Assembly: GCA_016710585.1 (NCBI GenBank)
Contig: JADJVN010000002.1
Location: 62,001-126,000, forward strand
Length of the DNA: 64,000 bases
Source of the DNA: Saprospiraceae bacterium
GTDB lineage: Bacteria > Bacteroidota > Bacteroidia > Chitinophagales > Saprospiraceae
Direction of reading: 5' to 3'
The translations under genes and the position numbers were made by a program. Shown one piece after another: positions 55,159 to 64,000 of the stretch (its first letter is position 1; every line of letters starts with the position of its first letter). A model generated the notes under the pieces. That model did not search any database, had not been told where the DNA came from, and saw only the letters and a program-made list of their open reading frames with translations.

Positions 55159-55683
55159 ATGGCCGTAAAACTAAGATTACAGCGAAAAGGACGTAAAAAA
55201 GCACCTTATTACCACATTGTTGTGGCAGATTCTAGGTCTCCAAGAGATGGAAAATTTATCGAAAGATTGGGTATGTACAATCCAATATCAAAGCCAGCTA
55301 TCATCGAATTGGATAGCGATAGAGCTTTTTATTGGTTGGGTGTAGGAGCACAGCCTACAGATACAGTTAATGCAATCTTGAAATACAAAGGCGTATTATA
55401 CCGCAAACATCTTCAAAGAGGTGTAAAGAAGGGCGCATTCTCTCAAGAAACAGCAGACAAGATGTATCAGGATTGGATCGCTGCAAAAGAATCTACAATC
55501 TCTTCAAAAGTAGCAGCAAGAAAGCAAGAAATTGCAGATATGCATAAGGCAATAAGCGGGACTAAAAAAGAAGCAAAGCCAAAACCAGTAGTAGAAGAGG
55601 CTCCAGCAGTTGAAGAATCTGCAGTGAGCGAAGAAACAGCAGCTCCAGAAGTATCTACTGAAGAGACTGCACCTGCAGAATAA
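55159..55683 (+). CDS. rpsP: 30S ribosomal protein S16 with extended tail
   Basis: 174 residues. The N-terminal 85 residues are S16: VKLRLQRKGRKKAPYYHIVV, DSRSPRDGKFIERLGMYNP and RAFYWLGVGAQPTDTVNAIL. The remaining 90 residues are a charged helix followed by a low-complexity Glu/Ala/Pro/Val tail (VVEEAPAVEESAVSEETAAP), as in many Bacteroidota. It is a primary 16S rRNA binding protein of the small subunit. The usual neighbour rimM is not present; a terminator follows. Confidence 0.95.
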   Translation: MAVKLRLQRKGRKKAPYYHIVVADSRSPRDGKFIERLGMYNPISKPAIIELDSDRAFYWLGVGAQPTDTVNAILKYKGVLYRKHLQRGVKKGAFSQETADKMYQDWIAAKESTISSKVAARKQEIADMHKAISGTKKEAKPKPVVEEAPAVEESAVSEETAAPEVSTEETAPAE

Positions 55684-55781
55684 AAAATTTGAAACTATTA
55701 TAATTCTAAAATAAAAATTTGATAATTTACTATTTTTAGAATAAAATATTTAGAATTATTAAAATTACAAAATATCCCACG

Positions 55782-55815
55782 ACCTAGTAGATAGTTTTTT
55801 CTACTAGGTTTTGTC
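55782..55815 (+). terminator. Terminator after rpsP
   Basis: ACCTAGTAGA pairs with TCTACTAGGT (10 bp, perfect) around TAGTTTTT, followed by TTTGT. It lies about 100 bases after the rpsP stop. Confidence 0.8.
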
Positions 55816-55833
55816 ATTGTTAAAAATGAAATT

Positions 55834-57222
55834 ATGCAAAATCTAAATGACGATTACAAAGAGAGACTTCAAGCGGTAGCTGAGGTAATCCAAGGTTCTG
55901 ATGAACTTGCAGCATATCTGGACGAAGAGTCTCATGAGTTGTACAAAGTATTGCAAGATACCTATGAACCCTTGGTAGCTGAGATCTATCAAGAGGTTGC
56001 AGAAAACGATCCTTTACAAATTAAAGCCTTGGAACAAGTTTTACTCAATCCTTATTTTGAAGGGCTTTTCTTGCCAAGGATTCTTGGATATTCGGTCCTA
56101 AGAGGTGAAGTCAATGATGAGCTAAAATATACTAGACCACAAGAGGATTTCAAAAAAGTATTGCATGTCATAGCGAGTTCTGCCAATTTCGATCAGTTGA
56201 AGCAAAGAATAGGGCAAACAGTGCAAGTTGGTTTCTCATTGAGTAGTGAAATTTGGATTACCAATCTTTTGGAGCAAATCGAGAATAAAAAAGTGAGGGC
56301 ATTCTTACAAAGTATGCGTCATGATCGATTCAGAGATCTCAACGAAAGACGTAATTTGTTGGAGCGATACAAGAAACAATTCTCACATTATAATTTTTAT
56401 ACTGCTGAGTTTCCAGACACAATCAATGAATTGAAAGTAGAGTTCAGTGCATTGAGATCATTTTTGTTGAACAGAATAAAATTCAAATCCAAGCACGATA
56501 GTTATACTAAGGAGATCCATGAGATTATATCAAAAAAGCAATTCTCCAAAGAGAAGGAGTATTTGGAATTGGTGTCTATTATAGCCCATTTTATTGATCT
56601 CAATGAGAATGAGTCAGTGCATCTCAAGACTGCTTTAAACGCATGTCGATCTGAGAATCCAAGTTTCAATCAGTATTATTTCCAGTTCTTAAAGAGAGAG
56701 CTAAAGCAAAGGCCTTCAAATATCACACCTGAAGCTGATAAAAAATTTAGCAGTTTATTGGACAGAACTAATGCTGATGATTTAGTGAGATTTTACAATA
56801 TCATCGATACGATTCATAGCAAAGGATTCATACATGAAGATGTGCTTGATGGGGTGAATGCTTTCTACTCACAATATGAAGGAATGTCCATAAACAACGA
56901 ATGTCTTCGATTGTCGATCAGTAATCTTTTTTATAAAGTTGTGAGCAATCTGAGCTGTCCAGAATACCATGCCTTTTTTGAGTTGAACAAAACATTTGGG
57001 GCATATATCAATATTTTCTCCAACTCTGCTTTCAGTCAAGATGTGGAGAATATGTGCATGGACTATGTGAACAAATTACTGGCATTCTACAAGGATAAGC
57101 GATCAAAGGAATACCAAGAAATTAAAAAATTGGTAAGCTCTAATTTTACGGAATTAGAATTTTTGAGCGATAAGGAATTGGTTGAATTATTCAAGATCAA
57201 AAGGAAGAAGAAAGAAGATTAA
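55834..57222 (+). CDS. Conserved hypothetical protein, 462 residues, all-helical
   Basis: I do not recognise a named family. The protein is soluble, without signal peptide, and almost wholly alpha-helical, with HEAT- or TPR-like amphipathic stretches (EEKQ-rich; for example LEQVLLNPYFEGLFLPRILG and HVIASSANFDQLKQRIGQTV) and a basic tail (LVELFKIKRKKKED). Base composition is like the neighbours. The next gene, an EI24-like membrane protein, starts 5 bases after its stop, so the pair is probably one operon downstream of the rpsP terminator. The gene looks like a lineage-conserved component rather than cargo. Confidence 0.7.
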   Translation: MQNLNDDYKERLQAVAEVIQGSDELAAYLDEESHELYKVLQDTYEPLVAEIYQEVAENDPLQIKALEQVLLNPYFEGLFLPRILGYSVLRGEVNDELKYTRPQEDFKKVLHVIASSANFDQLKQRIGQTVQVGFSLSSEIWITNLLEQIENKKVRAFLQSMRHDRFRDLNERRNLLERYKKQFSHYNFYTAEFPDTINELKVEFSALRSFLLNRIKFKSKHDSYTKEIHEIISKKQFSKEKEYLELVSIIAHFIDLNENESVHLKTALNACRSENPSFNQYYFQFLKRELKQRPSNITPEADKKFSSLLDRTNADDLVRFYNIIDTIHSKGFIHEDVLDGVNAFYSQYEGMSINNECLRLSISNLFYKVVSNLSCPEYHAFFELNKTFGAYINIFSNSAFSQDVENMCMDYVNKLLAFYKDKRSKEYQEIKKLVSSNFTELEFLSDKELVELFKIKRKKKED

Positions 57223-57227
57223 TTGAT

Positions 57228-57980
57228 GTGATCAATGCATTGATTTATACTTTCCAATCTTATATTCAAGGATTGAAATATTTTTTCAATCGCAAGATAA
57301 TCTTTTATATTTTTCTGATTTTATTGATTGGTGGTATTACTGCATTTTATACTTTTACTTTAGTGTGGAATGAAAGTGATTCATTATTGAAAATGATTAT
57401 TGGAAATATTGACTGGATATCTGATCGCGGATATCTAAGCACTGCATTCGAATGGATCATTAAGATTTTTGGCTCTGCATTTATTCTTATCTTATATCGA
57501 TATTTTTTCTACATCATTTGTAGTCCAATCTTGTCATTGATTTCTGAGGAGATAGAAAGATTATTTTATTTATCGAAAGGCATCATTGCCCCTAAAAATG
57601 AACTTCCATTGATTTCATCTTTTTGGAGAAGTTTAAGAATGAATGGCAGAAATTTATTTATTGAATTGAGTATCACAGTCATTTTATTTTTATTGAGCAT
57701 CATTCCGATCGTCGGATTTATTTTTGCAGCGATATCTTCAATGGTTTCTGCATATTTTATTGGCGTATCGAATTTTGATATTTCGGTAGAGCGTTATTAT
57801 AAGTTTGACACGTCTTTGATATGGTATTCTATGCATCGTTTTGATGCCTTATTTCAGGGAATAGTTTACATGATCATATTTTGGATTCCAGTAATAGGAT
57901 GGATGGCAATGCCAATCATTTCAACTATGACCACTACGATTCATTTTTGTAAGCTTTTTGAAGCAAGTAAGACAAGTTAA
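57228..57980 (+). CDS. EI24/CysZ-like inner-membrane protein
   Basis: 250 residues. The start is a GTG five bases after the upstream stop. Segments: an amphipathic beginning (ALIYTFQSYIQGLKYFFNRK), IIFYIFLILLIGGITAFYTF, a long re-entrant-like stretch (FGSAFILILYRYFFYIICSP with ILSLISEEIERLF), LFIELSITVILFLLSIIPIV and FWIPVIGWMAMPIISTMTTT. The 'ICSPxLSxISEEIE' block and the following RSLRMNGRNL are the EI24 (PF07264) pattern shared with CysZ sulfate transporters. Whether it moves sulfate is unclear, since no cys genes are nearby. Confidence 0.82.
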   Translation: MINALIYTFQSYIQGLKYFFNRKIIFYIFLILLIGGITAFYTFTLVWNESDSLLKMIIGNIDWISDRGYLSTAFEWIIKIFGSAFILILYRYFFYIICSPILSLISEEIERLFYLSKGIIAPKNELPLISSFWRSLRMNGRNLFIELSITVILFLLSIIPIVGFIFAAISSMVSAYFIGVSNFDISVERYYKFDTSLIWYSMHRFDALFQGIVYMIIFWIPVIGWMAMPIISTMTTTIHFCKLFEASKTS

Positions 57981-57999
57981 CTTCAATCTACTAAAAGTG

Positions 58000-58059
58000 G
58001 TAACCCAGATTTTTATTGCCTAATTTAACCTTCTAAATTGGAAATGAAATCTGGGTTAC
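58000..58059. terminator. Convergent-gene inverted repeat, probable bidirectional terminator
   Basis: GTAACCCAGATTT (58000-58012) is exactly repeated inverted at 58047-58059. A second hairpin, AATTTA/TAAATT (58022-58039), sits in the spacer. It lies between the genes ending at 57980 (plus) and 58072 (minus). There is no long T tract, so the terminator role is inferred. Confidence 0.55.
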
Positions 58060-58071
58060 AATAAATATGAA

Positions 58072-60204
58072 CTACTCGTCGTGATGATCTTTGTGATGAG
58101 CTGCCCATTCTTGAGATAATTTTTGTTGGACATCTGGCGTGACTGGCGCATACTCTAAAAATTTCATTGAAAATTTTGCTTTGCCTTGTGTCAACGATCT
58201 AAGCGTCGAAGAATAATTATGCATTTCAGACAATGGTACTTTAGCTTTTATTTTTTGATAATGACCTTCAGTATCCATTCCCAATATCATAGCTCTTCGC
58301 GTTTGAAGATCACCCATTACCTCTCCAGTGACATGATCTGAACATAGTATTTCTAATTCATTCACTGGCTCTAATACTTGTGGTGCTGCAAGATGGAATG
58401 CCTCTTTGAAGGCCATTGTTCCTGCAGTCTGGAAAGCCATATCATTGCTATCTACAGGATGCATTTTACCGTCATAGATGGATACTCGAACATCTGTGCA
58501 ATAAGATCCAGTAAGAGGTCCTTCTATCATTTTGTTCATCACTCCCTTTTGGATGGCATTAGAGAATTTTGTATCTATGGATCCTCCTACAATGCACCAA
58601 AAAAACACGATCTTTCCTCCCCAATCAAGATCATCTGTTCCTCTCTGCCTCACTGTAAGTCCTGCTGGATCAGGCATACCTTCGTAATAGGGTTCTATTC
58701 TCATATGAACTTCAGCAAATTGACCTGCTCCACCAGATTGTTTTTTGTGTCGGTAAACAGTGTCAGCACTTCGTGTTATGGTCTCAAGATATGGGATTTT
58801 TGGCTTGATGAATTCGATGTGTAGATTATACATTTTTTCGATTCTGTATTTAATCACATCTAAATGCAATTGGCCTTGTCCATGGAGTATGTTCTGCTTT
58901 AAACGTTGAGATTGTTCTAGAACCAATGTAGGGTCTTCTTCTTGGATATCGTGAATGGCTTTGATTAATTTCTCAAGATCATTTTTATTTTCAGTTTGAA
59001 ATGCCGTCCTTATTCTAGGCTGAGGGAATGGGGTTGGTTCGATCTGCAATTCTCTACCTTTGGTACTTAAAGTATCATTGGTGTGACTGTCTTTAAGTTT
59101 GACCATACAACCAAGATCACCTGCAACTAATTCAGCAACGGGTTCTCTGTTTTTTCCATTTGATATAAAAATTTGATTGACTCTCTCATGAGCCCTATTC
59201 GAAGCATTGATTAGTTCATCCCCATTTCTAAGTGTACCAGAATATACCTTGAAATAGGATACCTTTCCTACTTTAGGTTCGGACATTGTTTTATAAATAA
59301 ATATAGAGACTGGACCTCCTGCTTGAATTGGCAACTCACCTTCTACTAATTTTGCTGCTGGTCTGTCATTGGGAGCAGGACAAATATCACTTACAAATCC
59401 CATGATCCTACCACTGCCCATATTCTCCAAAGCTGAACAGCAAAACACAGGACACAGTGTTAACTTTGCTAGACCTTTTCTCAAGCCGTGAGCAAGTTCA
59501 ATTTCATCTAGAGTGCCGGATTCAAAAAAATGTTCCATTAAAGTATCATCATTTTCTGCTGCAGCTTCTACGATAGCATTGTGCATTTTTTGCGCTTTTT
59601 CCATTTCAGAATCTGGAATCGCTTTTTTTATTGGTTTGCCACCGTCTGATGGGAATTCATACATCACCATGCGAAGTGCATCAATGATTTTATTGAAGTC
59701 CTTACCTTGATTTAATGGATATTGGAATGGGATTAATTTATGTCCAAATCTTGATTGGGCTTGTTCTAATGTATTGTCAAAGTCAGATTTTTCATGATCA
59801 CATTGGTTGATAATAAAAATACTCGGCAGTTCAAATTTTTCAATATATTCCCATAAAATCTCTGTACCAACTTCAACACCATGAGCAGCATTTAGAGTGA
59901 CCAATCCACAGTCCGCTACTTTAATTGAAGATAATATCTCACCAATAAAATCATCAGAACCCGGGGTATCTATTATATTAATTTTTGAAGACTTCCAACT
60001 GGCGTGCATCAATTTAGAGAACAAAGAAGATTTTCGTTCTTGTTCAATCTCAGTAAAATCAGAAATCGTATTCGCGGCATCTATAGACCCTCTCCTATTG
60101 ATAGCCTTAGCCTCGTAAAGCATGTCTTCAATCAGAGTAGTCTTGCCGCTGTGCGAGTGTCCTAGCATGACGATATTGCGAATGTGTTTTGGATCTTTAA
60201 TCAT
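58072..60204 (-). CDS. Elongation factor G paralogue (EF-G2-like) lacking the catalytic histidine
   Basis: 710 residues with the five EF-G domains. G1 is GHSHSGKTTL (residues 15-24). G3 is IIDTPGSDDFIGE: true EF-G has DTPGHVDF, and the His that activates the hydrolytic water is Ser here. G4 is INQCDHE, with Gln in place of the Lys of NKxD. The switch I region (EIEQERKSSLFSKLMH) also lacks RGIT. Domains II-V are recognisable: GKVSYFKVYSGTL, HGQGQLHLDVIKYRIEK, GGAGQFAEVHMRIEPYYEG and MILGMDTEGHYQKIKAKVP. A Bacteroides EF-G paralogue (EF-G2) is known to support translation without GTPase activity under carbon starvation; this gene may be its counterpart. The end is His-rich (HHKDHHDE). It is monocistronic and divergent from the TonB gene. 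Confidence 0.88.
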   Translation of the reverse strand: MIKDPKHIRNIVMLGHSHSGKTTLIEDMLYEAKAINRRGSIDAANTISDFTEIEQERKSSLFSKLMHASWKSSKINIIDTPGSDDFIGEILSSIKVADCGLVTLNAAHGVEVGTEILWEYIEKFELPSIFIINQCDHEKSDFDNTLEQAQSRFGHKLIPFQYPLNQGKDFNKIIDALRMVMYEFPSDGGKPIKKAIPDSEMEKAQKMHNAIVEAAAENDDTLMEHFFESGTLDEIELAHGLRKGLAKLTLCPVFCCSALENMGSGRIMGFVSDICPAPNDRPAAKLVEGELPIQAGGPVSIFIYKTMSEPKVGKVSYFKVYSGTLRNGDELINASNRAHERVNQIFISNGKNREPVAELVAGDLGCMVKLKDSHTNDTLSTKGRELQIEPTPFPQPRIRTAFQTENKNDLEKLIKAIHDIQEEDPTLVLEQSQRLKQNILHGQGQLHLDVIKYRIEKMYNLHIEFIKPKIPYLETITRSADTVYRHKKQSGGAGQFAEVHMRIEPYYEGMPDPAGLTVRQRGTDDLDWGGKIVFFWCIVGGSIDTKFSNAIQKGVMNKMIEGPLTGSYCTDVRVSIYDGKMHPVDSNDMAFQTAGTMAFKEAFHLAAPQVLEPVNELEILCSDHVTGEVMGDLQTRRAMILGMDTEGHYQKIKAKVPLSEMHNYSSTLRSLTQGKAKFSMKFLEYAPVTPDVQQKLSQEWAAHHKDHHDE

Positions 60205-60407
60205 GACTTTAATTTTTTATGATGAGATAATGCTTCAAGGTAATATTTATTGAGTAATTATTTTAATTTCTTCAGATCAATTTTTTTTGAATTAATAATA
60301 TATTTTTTTTAATAATATTTAAAAGTTAAATAAACATTAAATTGAGTATTAATATCAATTGTAATTAAAATATTAATAATTTTACAAGGCATAATTAAAG
60401 CTTTAAT

Positions 60408-62790
60408 ATGATTAAACCTTTGTTGACATTTTATCTCATTTGGTTTTGTTTTTATTTTGGTTCTTCTCAGAGTACCGCGACAATTTATGGAACCATCACT
60501 GATGGGAATACTGGGGAGCAAATGATCTCAGCTATAGTTTTCGATCAAAACAGTTTGCTTGGCACGAATTCAAATAATTACGGATTTTATTCTTTGAGCT
60601 TACCCGTAGGGAAGGTCTCATTGAAATATCAATACATTGGTTTTGAACCCGAGTTTGATAAATTTAATTCTGACAAAGGATACAATTATTAACATAGGGC
60701 TTGTCTCTGGATTGACCTTATCAGAAGTCCAGATTAGTTCCAATAAGGAGGAAAAAATAGATCGATCTACACGTATGAGTACCATAGATGTACCACTCGA
60801 GCAAATTAAAAAAGTACCTGCATTATTTGGAGAGGTCGATGTGTTGAAAGTGCTCCAATTATTACCGGGTGTAAGTGGTGGAACAGAAGGGACTAGTGGT
60901 TTCTATGTGAGAGGAGGAAGTCCTGATCAAAATCTGATTTTACTAGATGGAGTTCCAGTATACAATGTCTCTCATGTAGGTGGAATTTTTTCGACCTTTA
61001 ATAGTGACGCATTAAAGAATGTAACCCTGACTAAAGGTGGATTTCCAGCAAGATATGGTGGTAGACTTTCTTCAATACTCGAGATCAATATGAAGGAAGG
61101 CAATACAAATGAATTTCACGGCGAAGGAGGCTTTGGTATAATTGCTTCTCGTTTAACTCTAGAAGGTCCTATAAAAAAAGACAAGGCATCATTCATGATT
61201 TCAGGGCGGCGCACTTATTTGGATCTTATTGCAAAAGCCTTACTTAGTTTAGATAAAGAGACAAAAGATGAAGTAGGGAAATTTTCATTGTTTTTTCATG
61301 ACTTGAATGCTAAAGTGAATTGGAAACTAAATCAAAAGCATAGACTTTACTTGAGTTCTTATTTTGGGAAAGATCAATTTGGCGTATCATGGAATGATAC
61401 TTATTTTAGTGGTGATGATTACGATAGAGGAGAATCCAATATCAATTGGGGAAATATTACTACAGCTTTGCGATGGAATTATGGGATAAGGCCAAATTTA
61501 TTTTCCAATGCCACATTAACTTATAGTCGGTTTAAGTTTAATTTGTTAGGTGCTTTTGAAAGTAAATTTAATGAGGATTTTAGTAGCTATGCTGCAAAAT
61601 ATTTTTCTGGAATAGAAGATTTAGCTGCAAAAATTGATTTTGATTATTTACCCAATCCAAGGCATTCTATAAAATTTGGGTCGCAGCTCATACATCATAC
61701 CTATAGTCCTGGCGCATTCAATTTTAAGTTTGAAGAAAAAGTACAAGGAGGCGGAATTGAGAAATTTGACACATTATTGGGGCCACCAAAAACAAAGTCT
61801 ATTGAATCTGCAACTTATGTCGAAGATGATATACGTTTTGGTTCTTTTGGCTTAAATCTAGGTTTGCATTTTAGTACTTTCACCGTACCTCAAAAAAGCT
61901 ATTTTTCACTTCAACCACGGATAGCAGCTCGGTATTTATTGTCAAAAGATTATACAGTTAAAGCATCCTTTGCCAGTATGACGCAGTATATCAATTTATT
62001 GACCAATGAAGGGATAGGGTTGCCAACGGATCTGTGGGTGCCCAGTACAAAAAATATTTTACCTCAGCAATCATGGCAAGCTGCTGCAGGAGTGGTAAAA
62101 ATATTCCGCGATCAGTATGAGACAAGTGTTGAACTTTTTTATAAACAAATGCATGATGTGATCGCATATAAAGAGGGTTCTAGTTATTTAGATATCAGTG
62201 ATAGCTGGGAGGATAAAATAACACAAGGAGATGGAAAGGCATATGGCGCAGAATTTTTTGTCCAAAAAAAGAAAGGAAAATTAAATGGTTGGATAGGTTA
62301 TACCTTATCATGGAATAATAGAAAATTTGAAGAAATCAATGGAGGTGAATCTTATAGATATAAATATGACAGACGACATGATTTTGAGATTGTTGCTAAT
62401 TATCAACTGAGTAAAAGATGGTCTATGAGTGGCTCTTGGCAATTTGCTACTGGAAATGCAGTGACATTGCCAGTAATAAAATATCTTTCCATTTCTGAAT
62501 ATTATAAAAATGAGTATTACCAAAAAGATGTCTTTATCAATGGAAAGAAAAATGCTTATACCATGCCATCATATCATCGTCTAGATTTAGGCTTTGAATA
62601 TCGAAAAAAGAAAAAAAGATTTGAGTCAGCATGGGTTTTAGGAGTTTATAATGCTTATAATCGAGCGAATCCTTTTTTTCTAATTCCTTCTCAAAAGACA
62701 GATGATGCTACTGGCGTTACTAAAACTGTATTTAAAAAAGTAAGTATCTTACCTATCATTCCAAATATTTCATATCAATTTAAATTTTAA
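60408..62790 (+). CDS. TonB-dependent receptor with DUF4249 partner, interrupted by one frameshift
   Basis: The N-terminal piece (60408 onward) has a signal peptide and a CarboxypepD_reg-like domain (SAIVFDQNSLLGTNSNNYGF, VSLKYQYIGFEPEF). After GFEPEF, near 60654-60660, the frame moves by one base and continues INLILTKDTIINIGL, the plug (VDVLKVLQLLPGVSGGTEGT, GFYVRGGSPDQNLILLDGVP, GGFPARYGGRLSSILEI) and a complete barrel ending ISYQFKF. One extra base (a G at about 60657) explains it. Repaired length is about 793 residues. The DUF4249 lipoprotein gene starts 2 bases after the stop, so the pair forms an uptake unit of the Bacteroidota TonB/DUF4249 type; the ligand is unknown. Confidence 0.8.
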
Positions 62791-62792
62791 TT

Positions 62793-63647
62793 ATGAGAAA
62801 ATTATTTTATATTTTAATGGTCATTAGTTTTGCTTCATGTCAAGATTTTTTCTTGCAAGAAGTTGATGTGAAAATAGATAAGTATCCAAAAGGAGTCGCT
62901 GTCACAGCGATATGGGTCAATGCGCAAGAAGGAGGAAAAATTTTTATTTCTGAGGCTAATCCAATTTTGGATTCAACACCTCAGGTTATAACCAATGCAG
63001 AAATTAAAGTCAGTTCGACAAAGGGCTCCATTTGGGGTATTTCAACAATAGATAGCGACGGTGCATTTGATTGCATTCCAAATAATTCAGTTGCAATAGG
63101 AGATAAACTTTCACTTCAAATAAAGGTGGCGAATTTTCCAGAATTGACTGCTTCACAGATAGTGCCAGATACAGTAAGTCTTAAGTCATTTGAATTTATT
63201 TTAAATGGTTTCTCTAATCCAGATGGATATAAGGAAAATTTGTACAAAATAAATTTAGATGATCCCATTGGTAAAAATTATTATGGAGTAAAAATAGTTC
63301 AATTGGATGAACAAGGAAATGAGTCAAGACTTTATTTGTCAAGTTCCGATCAATACTATAAAGGAGAGAGTGATTCTCAAGTTCACCTATTTAATGATCA
63401 CCTATTCAATGGAAAAAATATCACGTTAAATTTGCACGGCAGTAATTGGAATGGCAATGAAGGCAAAATTATTATTTATTTGTATAATCTTTCAGAAGAT
63501 TTATATCGATATTTTTATGCTGAAGGAATAAAAGGGGAAGATGAAGAAAATCCATTTCAAGAACCTGTGGTCATCCCACAAAACATAGCAAATGGCTATG
63601 GAATATTTGGAATAGCGAGCTGTACAAAAAAAATAGTTGAATTGTAA
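62793..63647 (+). CDS. DUF4249-family lipoprotein
   Basis: 284 residues. The lipoprotein signal LFYILMVISFASCQDFF puts the lipidated Cys at about residue 16. The mature part starts EVDVKIDKYPKGVAVTAIWV, includes TNAEIKVSSTKG and SLQIKVANFPELTASQIVPD, and ends VVIPQNIANGYGIFGIASCT. These are the standard blocks of DUF4249, a family encoded directly after TonB receptors with carboxypeptidase-like domains. By analogy with SusD it may be a surface lid or ligand-binding partner of the receptor. It is translated 2 bases after the receptor stop. Confidence 0.88.
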   Translation: MRKLFYILMVISFASCQDFFLQEVDVKIDKYPKGVAVTAIWVNAQEGGKIFISEANPILDSTPQVITNAEIKVSSTKGSIWGISTIDSDGAFDCIPNNSVAIGDKLSLQIKVANFPELTASQIVPDTVSLKSFEFILNGFSNPDGYKENLYKINLDDPIGKNYYGVKIVQLDEQGNESRLYLSSSDQYYKGESDSQVHLFNDHLFNGKNITLNLHGSNWNGNEGKIIIYLYNLSEDLYRYFYAEGIKGEDEENPFQEPVVIPQNIANGYGIFGIASCTKKIVEL

Positions 63648-63684
63648 TAGTTTATTTTTAACTTTACTTTTAAAATCAATTTAT

Positions 63685-64000
63685 ATGAAAAAAATATTTA
63701 CTTTCTTAAGTATTTTAGTTTTAATTTTGGAAATTCAAGCTCAATCACCCAAAAAAGTGGTTATAGAGCATTTTACCCAAGCCTCATGTCCTCCATGTGC
63801 TGGTACCAATCCAATCATTCATCCTATTATGGAAAGGAATGCAGATAAAATAGTGAGGGTCACACATCAAGTGAGCTGGCCGGGTGAAGACCCAATGAAT
63901 AAAGATAATTCTACTGATGTCGCGGGTCGTGTAAGTTATTATGGGATCAATGGCGTTCCATCATCAAGAGTTGGAGGTAATAATTTAGGTTCACCATTGG
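63685..64000 (+). CDS. Secreted thioredoxin-fold (Omp28-like) protein, partial
   Basis: The first 105 codons. Signal peptide IFTFLSILVLILEIQAQ; then VVIEHFTQASCPPCAGTNPI, a CPPC dithiol site in the 'EEFTGxxCxxC' position of Omp28-related Bacteroidota proteins, and YYGINGVPSSRVGGNN, the thioredoxin cis-proline loop. Such proteins usually end in a T9SS domain, which would lie beyond the window. It starts 37 bases after the DUF4249 gene and is probably in the same operon. Confidence 0.8.
   Translation, partial: MKKIFTFLSILVLILEIQAQSPKKVVIEHFTQASCPPCAGTNPIIHPIMERNADKIVRVTHQVSWPGEDPMNKDNSTDVAGRVSYYGINGVPSSRVGGNNLGSPL

Noticed and set aside
1..64000. tRNA, rRNA, tmRNA or riboswitch genes
   Set aside because: I read the gaps for cloverleaf ends (GTTCGANTC with CCA) and known aptamer cores and saw none; a covariance scan could still find a weak one.
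1..64000. Prophage, transposon or defence island
   Set aside because: No integrase, transposase, phage structural, restriction or toxin gene was recognised; the gene content is mainly housekeeping and surface proteins.

Overview
The window is AT-rich DNA from a member of the Bacteroidota, most likely of the Saprospiria type. Several independent signs agree: many secreted proteins end in type IX secretion (T9SS) sorting domains of both the short type A and the gliding-motility type B kind; there are three TonB-dependent receptors with carboxypeptidase-like N-terminal plugs, one followed by a DUF4249 lipoprotein; RpoD is the short 289-residue form; GAPDH carries a long N-terminal extension; and -7 boxes of the form TAnnTTTG occur in front of several genes. 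I see no tRNA, rRNA, CRISPR array, prophage or transposase gene.

Layout. 0-6 kb: tail of an M20-type amidohydrolase, a sigma-54 response regulator whose frame is broken at an A run, a LOG-family hydrolase and a decayed T9SS protein. 6-12.3 kb (minus strand): an ECF sigma / anti-sigma / CpxP-like operon, an inward-rectifier K+ channel, a remnant of a second serine dehydratase 3' end, a T9SS protein and L-serine dehydratase. 12.3-13.3 kb: a tandem array of five small-RNA-like units on the minus strand. 13.4-17 kb: a broken glycosyltransferase and a membrane pyrophosphatase. 17-29.3 kb: two small orphan genes, a leucine-rich-repeat protein, a 1.3-kresidue T9SS protein, TsaC, a PKD-domain T9SS protein and a thioredoxin lipoprotein. 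29.4-38.8 kb: nucleotidyltransferase, rplY, prs, a broken SET-domain gene overlapping aroA, then a ferredoxin reductase / ferredoxin / transporter run and an amino-acid permease. 38.8-46.4 kb: TonB receptor, T9SS protein, mutS and two repeat-rich intergenic stretches. 46.4-64 kb: a damaged lipoprotein / barrel pair, a START-like protein, rpoD, gap, a CtpA-type protease, a TonB receptor, rpsP, two conserved genes of unknown role, an EF-G paralogue without the catalytic histidine, a frameshifted TonB receptor with its DUF4249 partner, and the start of a thioredoxin-fold secreted protein.

The most original signal is the 12.3-13.3 kb array. In four units a perfect sigma-54 -24 box (TTGGCACG) follows a palindrome at constant distance and leads into an identical 5' block and an intrinsic terminator hairpin; the fifth unit keeps only block and hairpin. 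This looks like a family of tandem small RNAs under shared enhancer-type control. A canonical sigma-54-like promoter also lies in front of rpoD, and a sigma-54 activator gene lies at the left edge.

At least eleven single-base lesions break seven genes while all long housekeeping genes are intact. They are clustered (two in a 418-base gene, two within 35 bases of another, two within 20 bases of a third), so either local read-quality problems or real decay could explain them; the sequence alone cannot decide.
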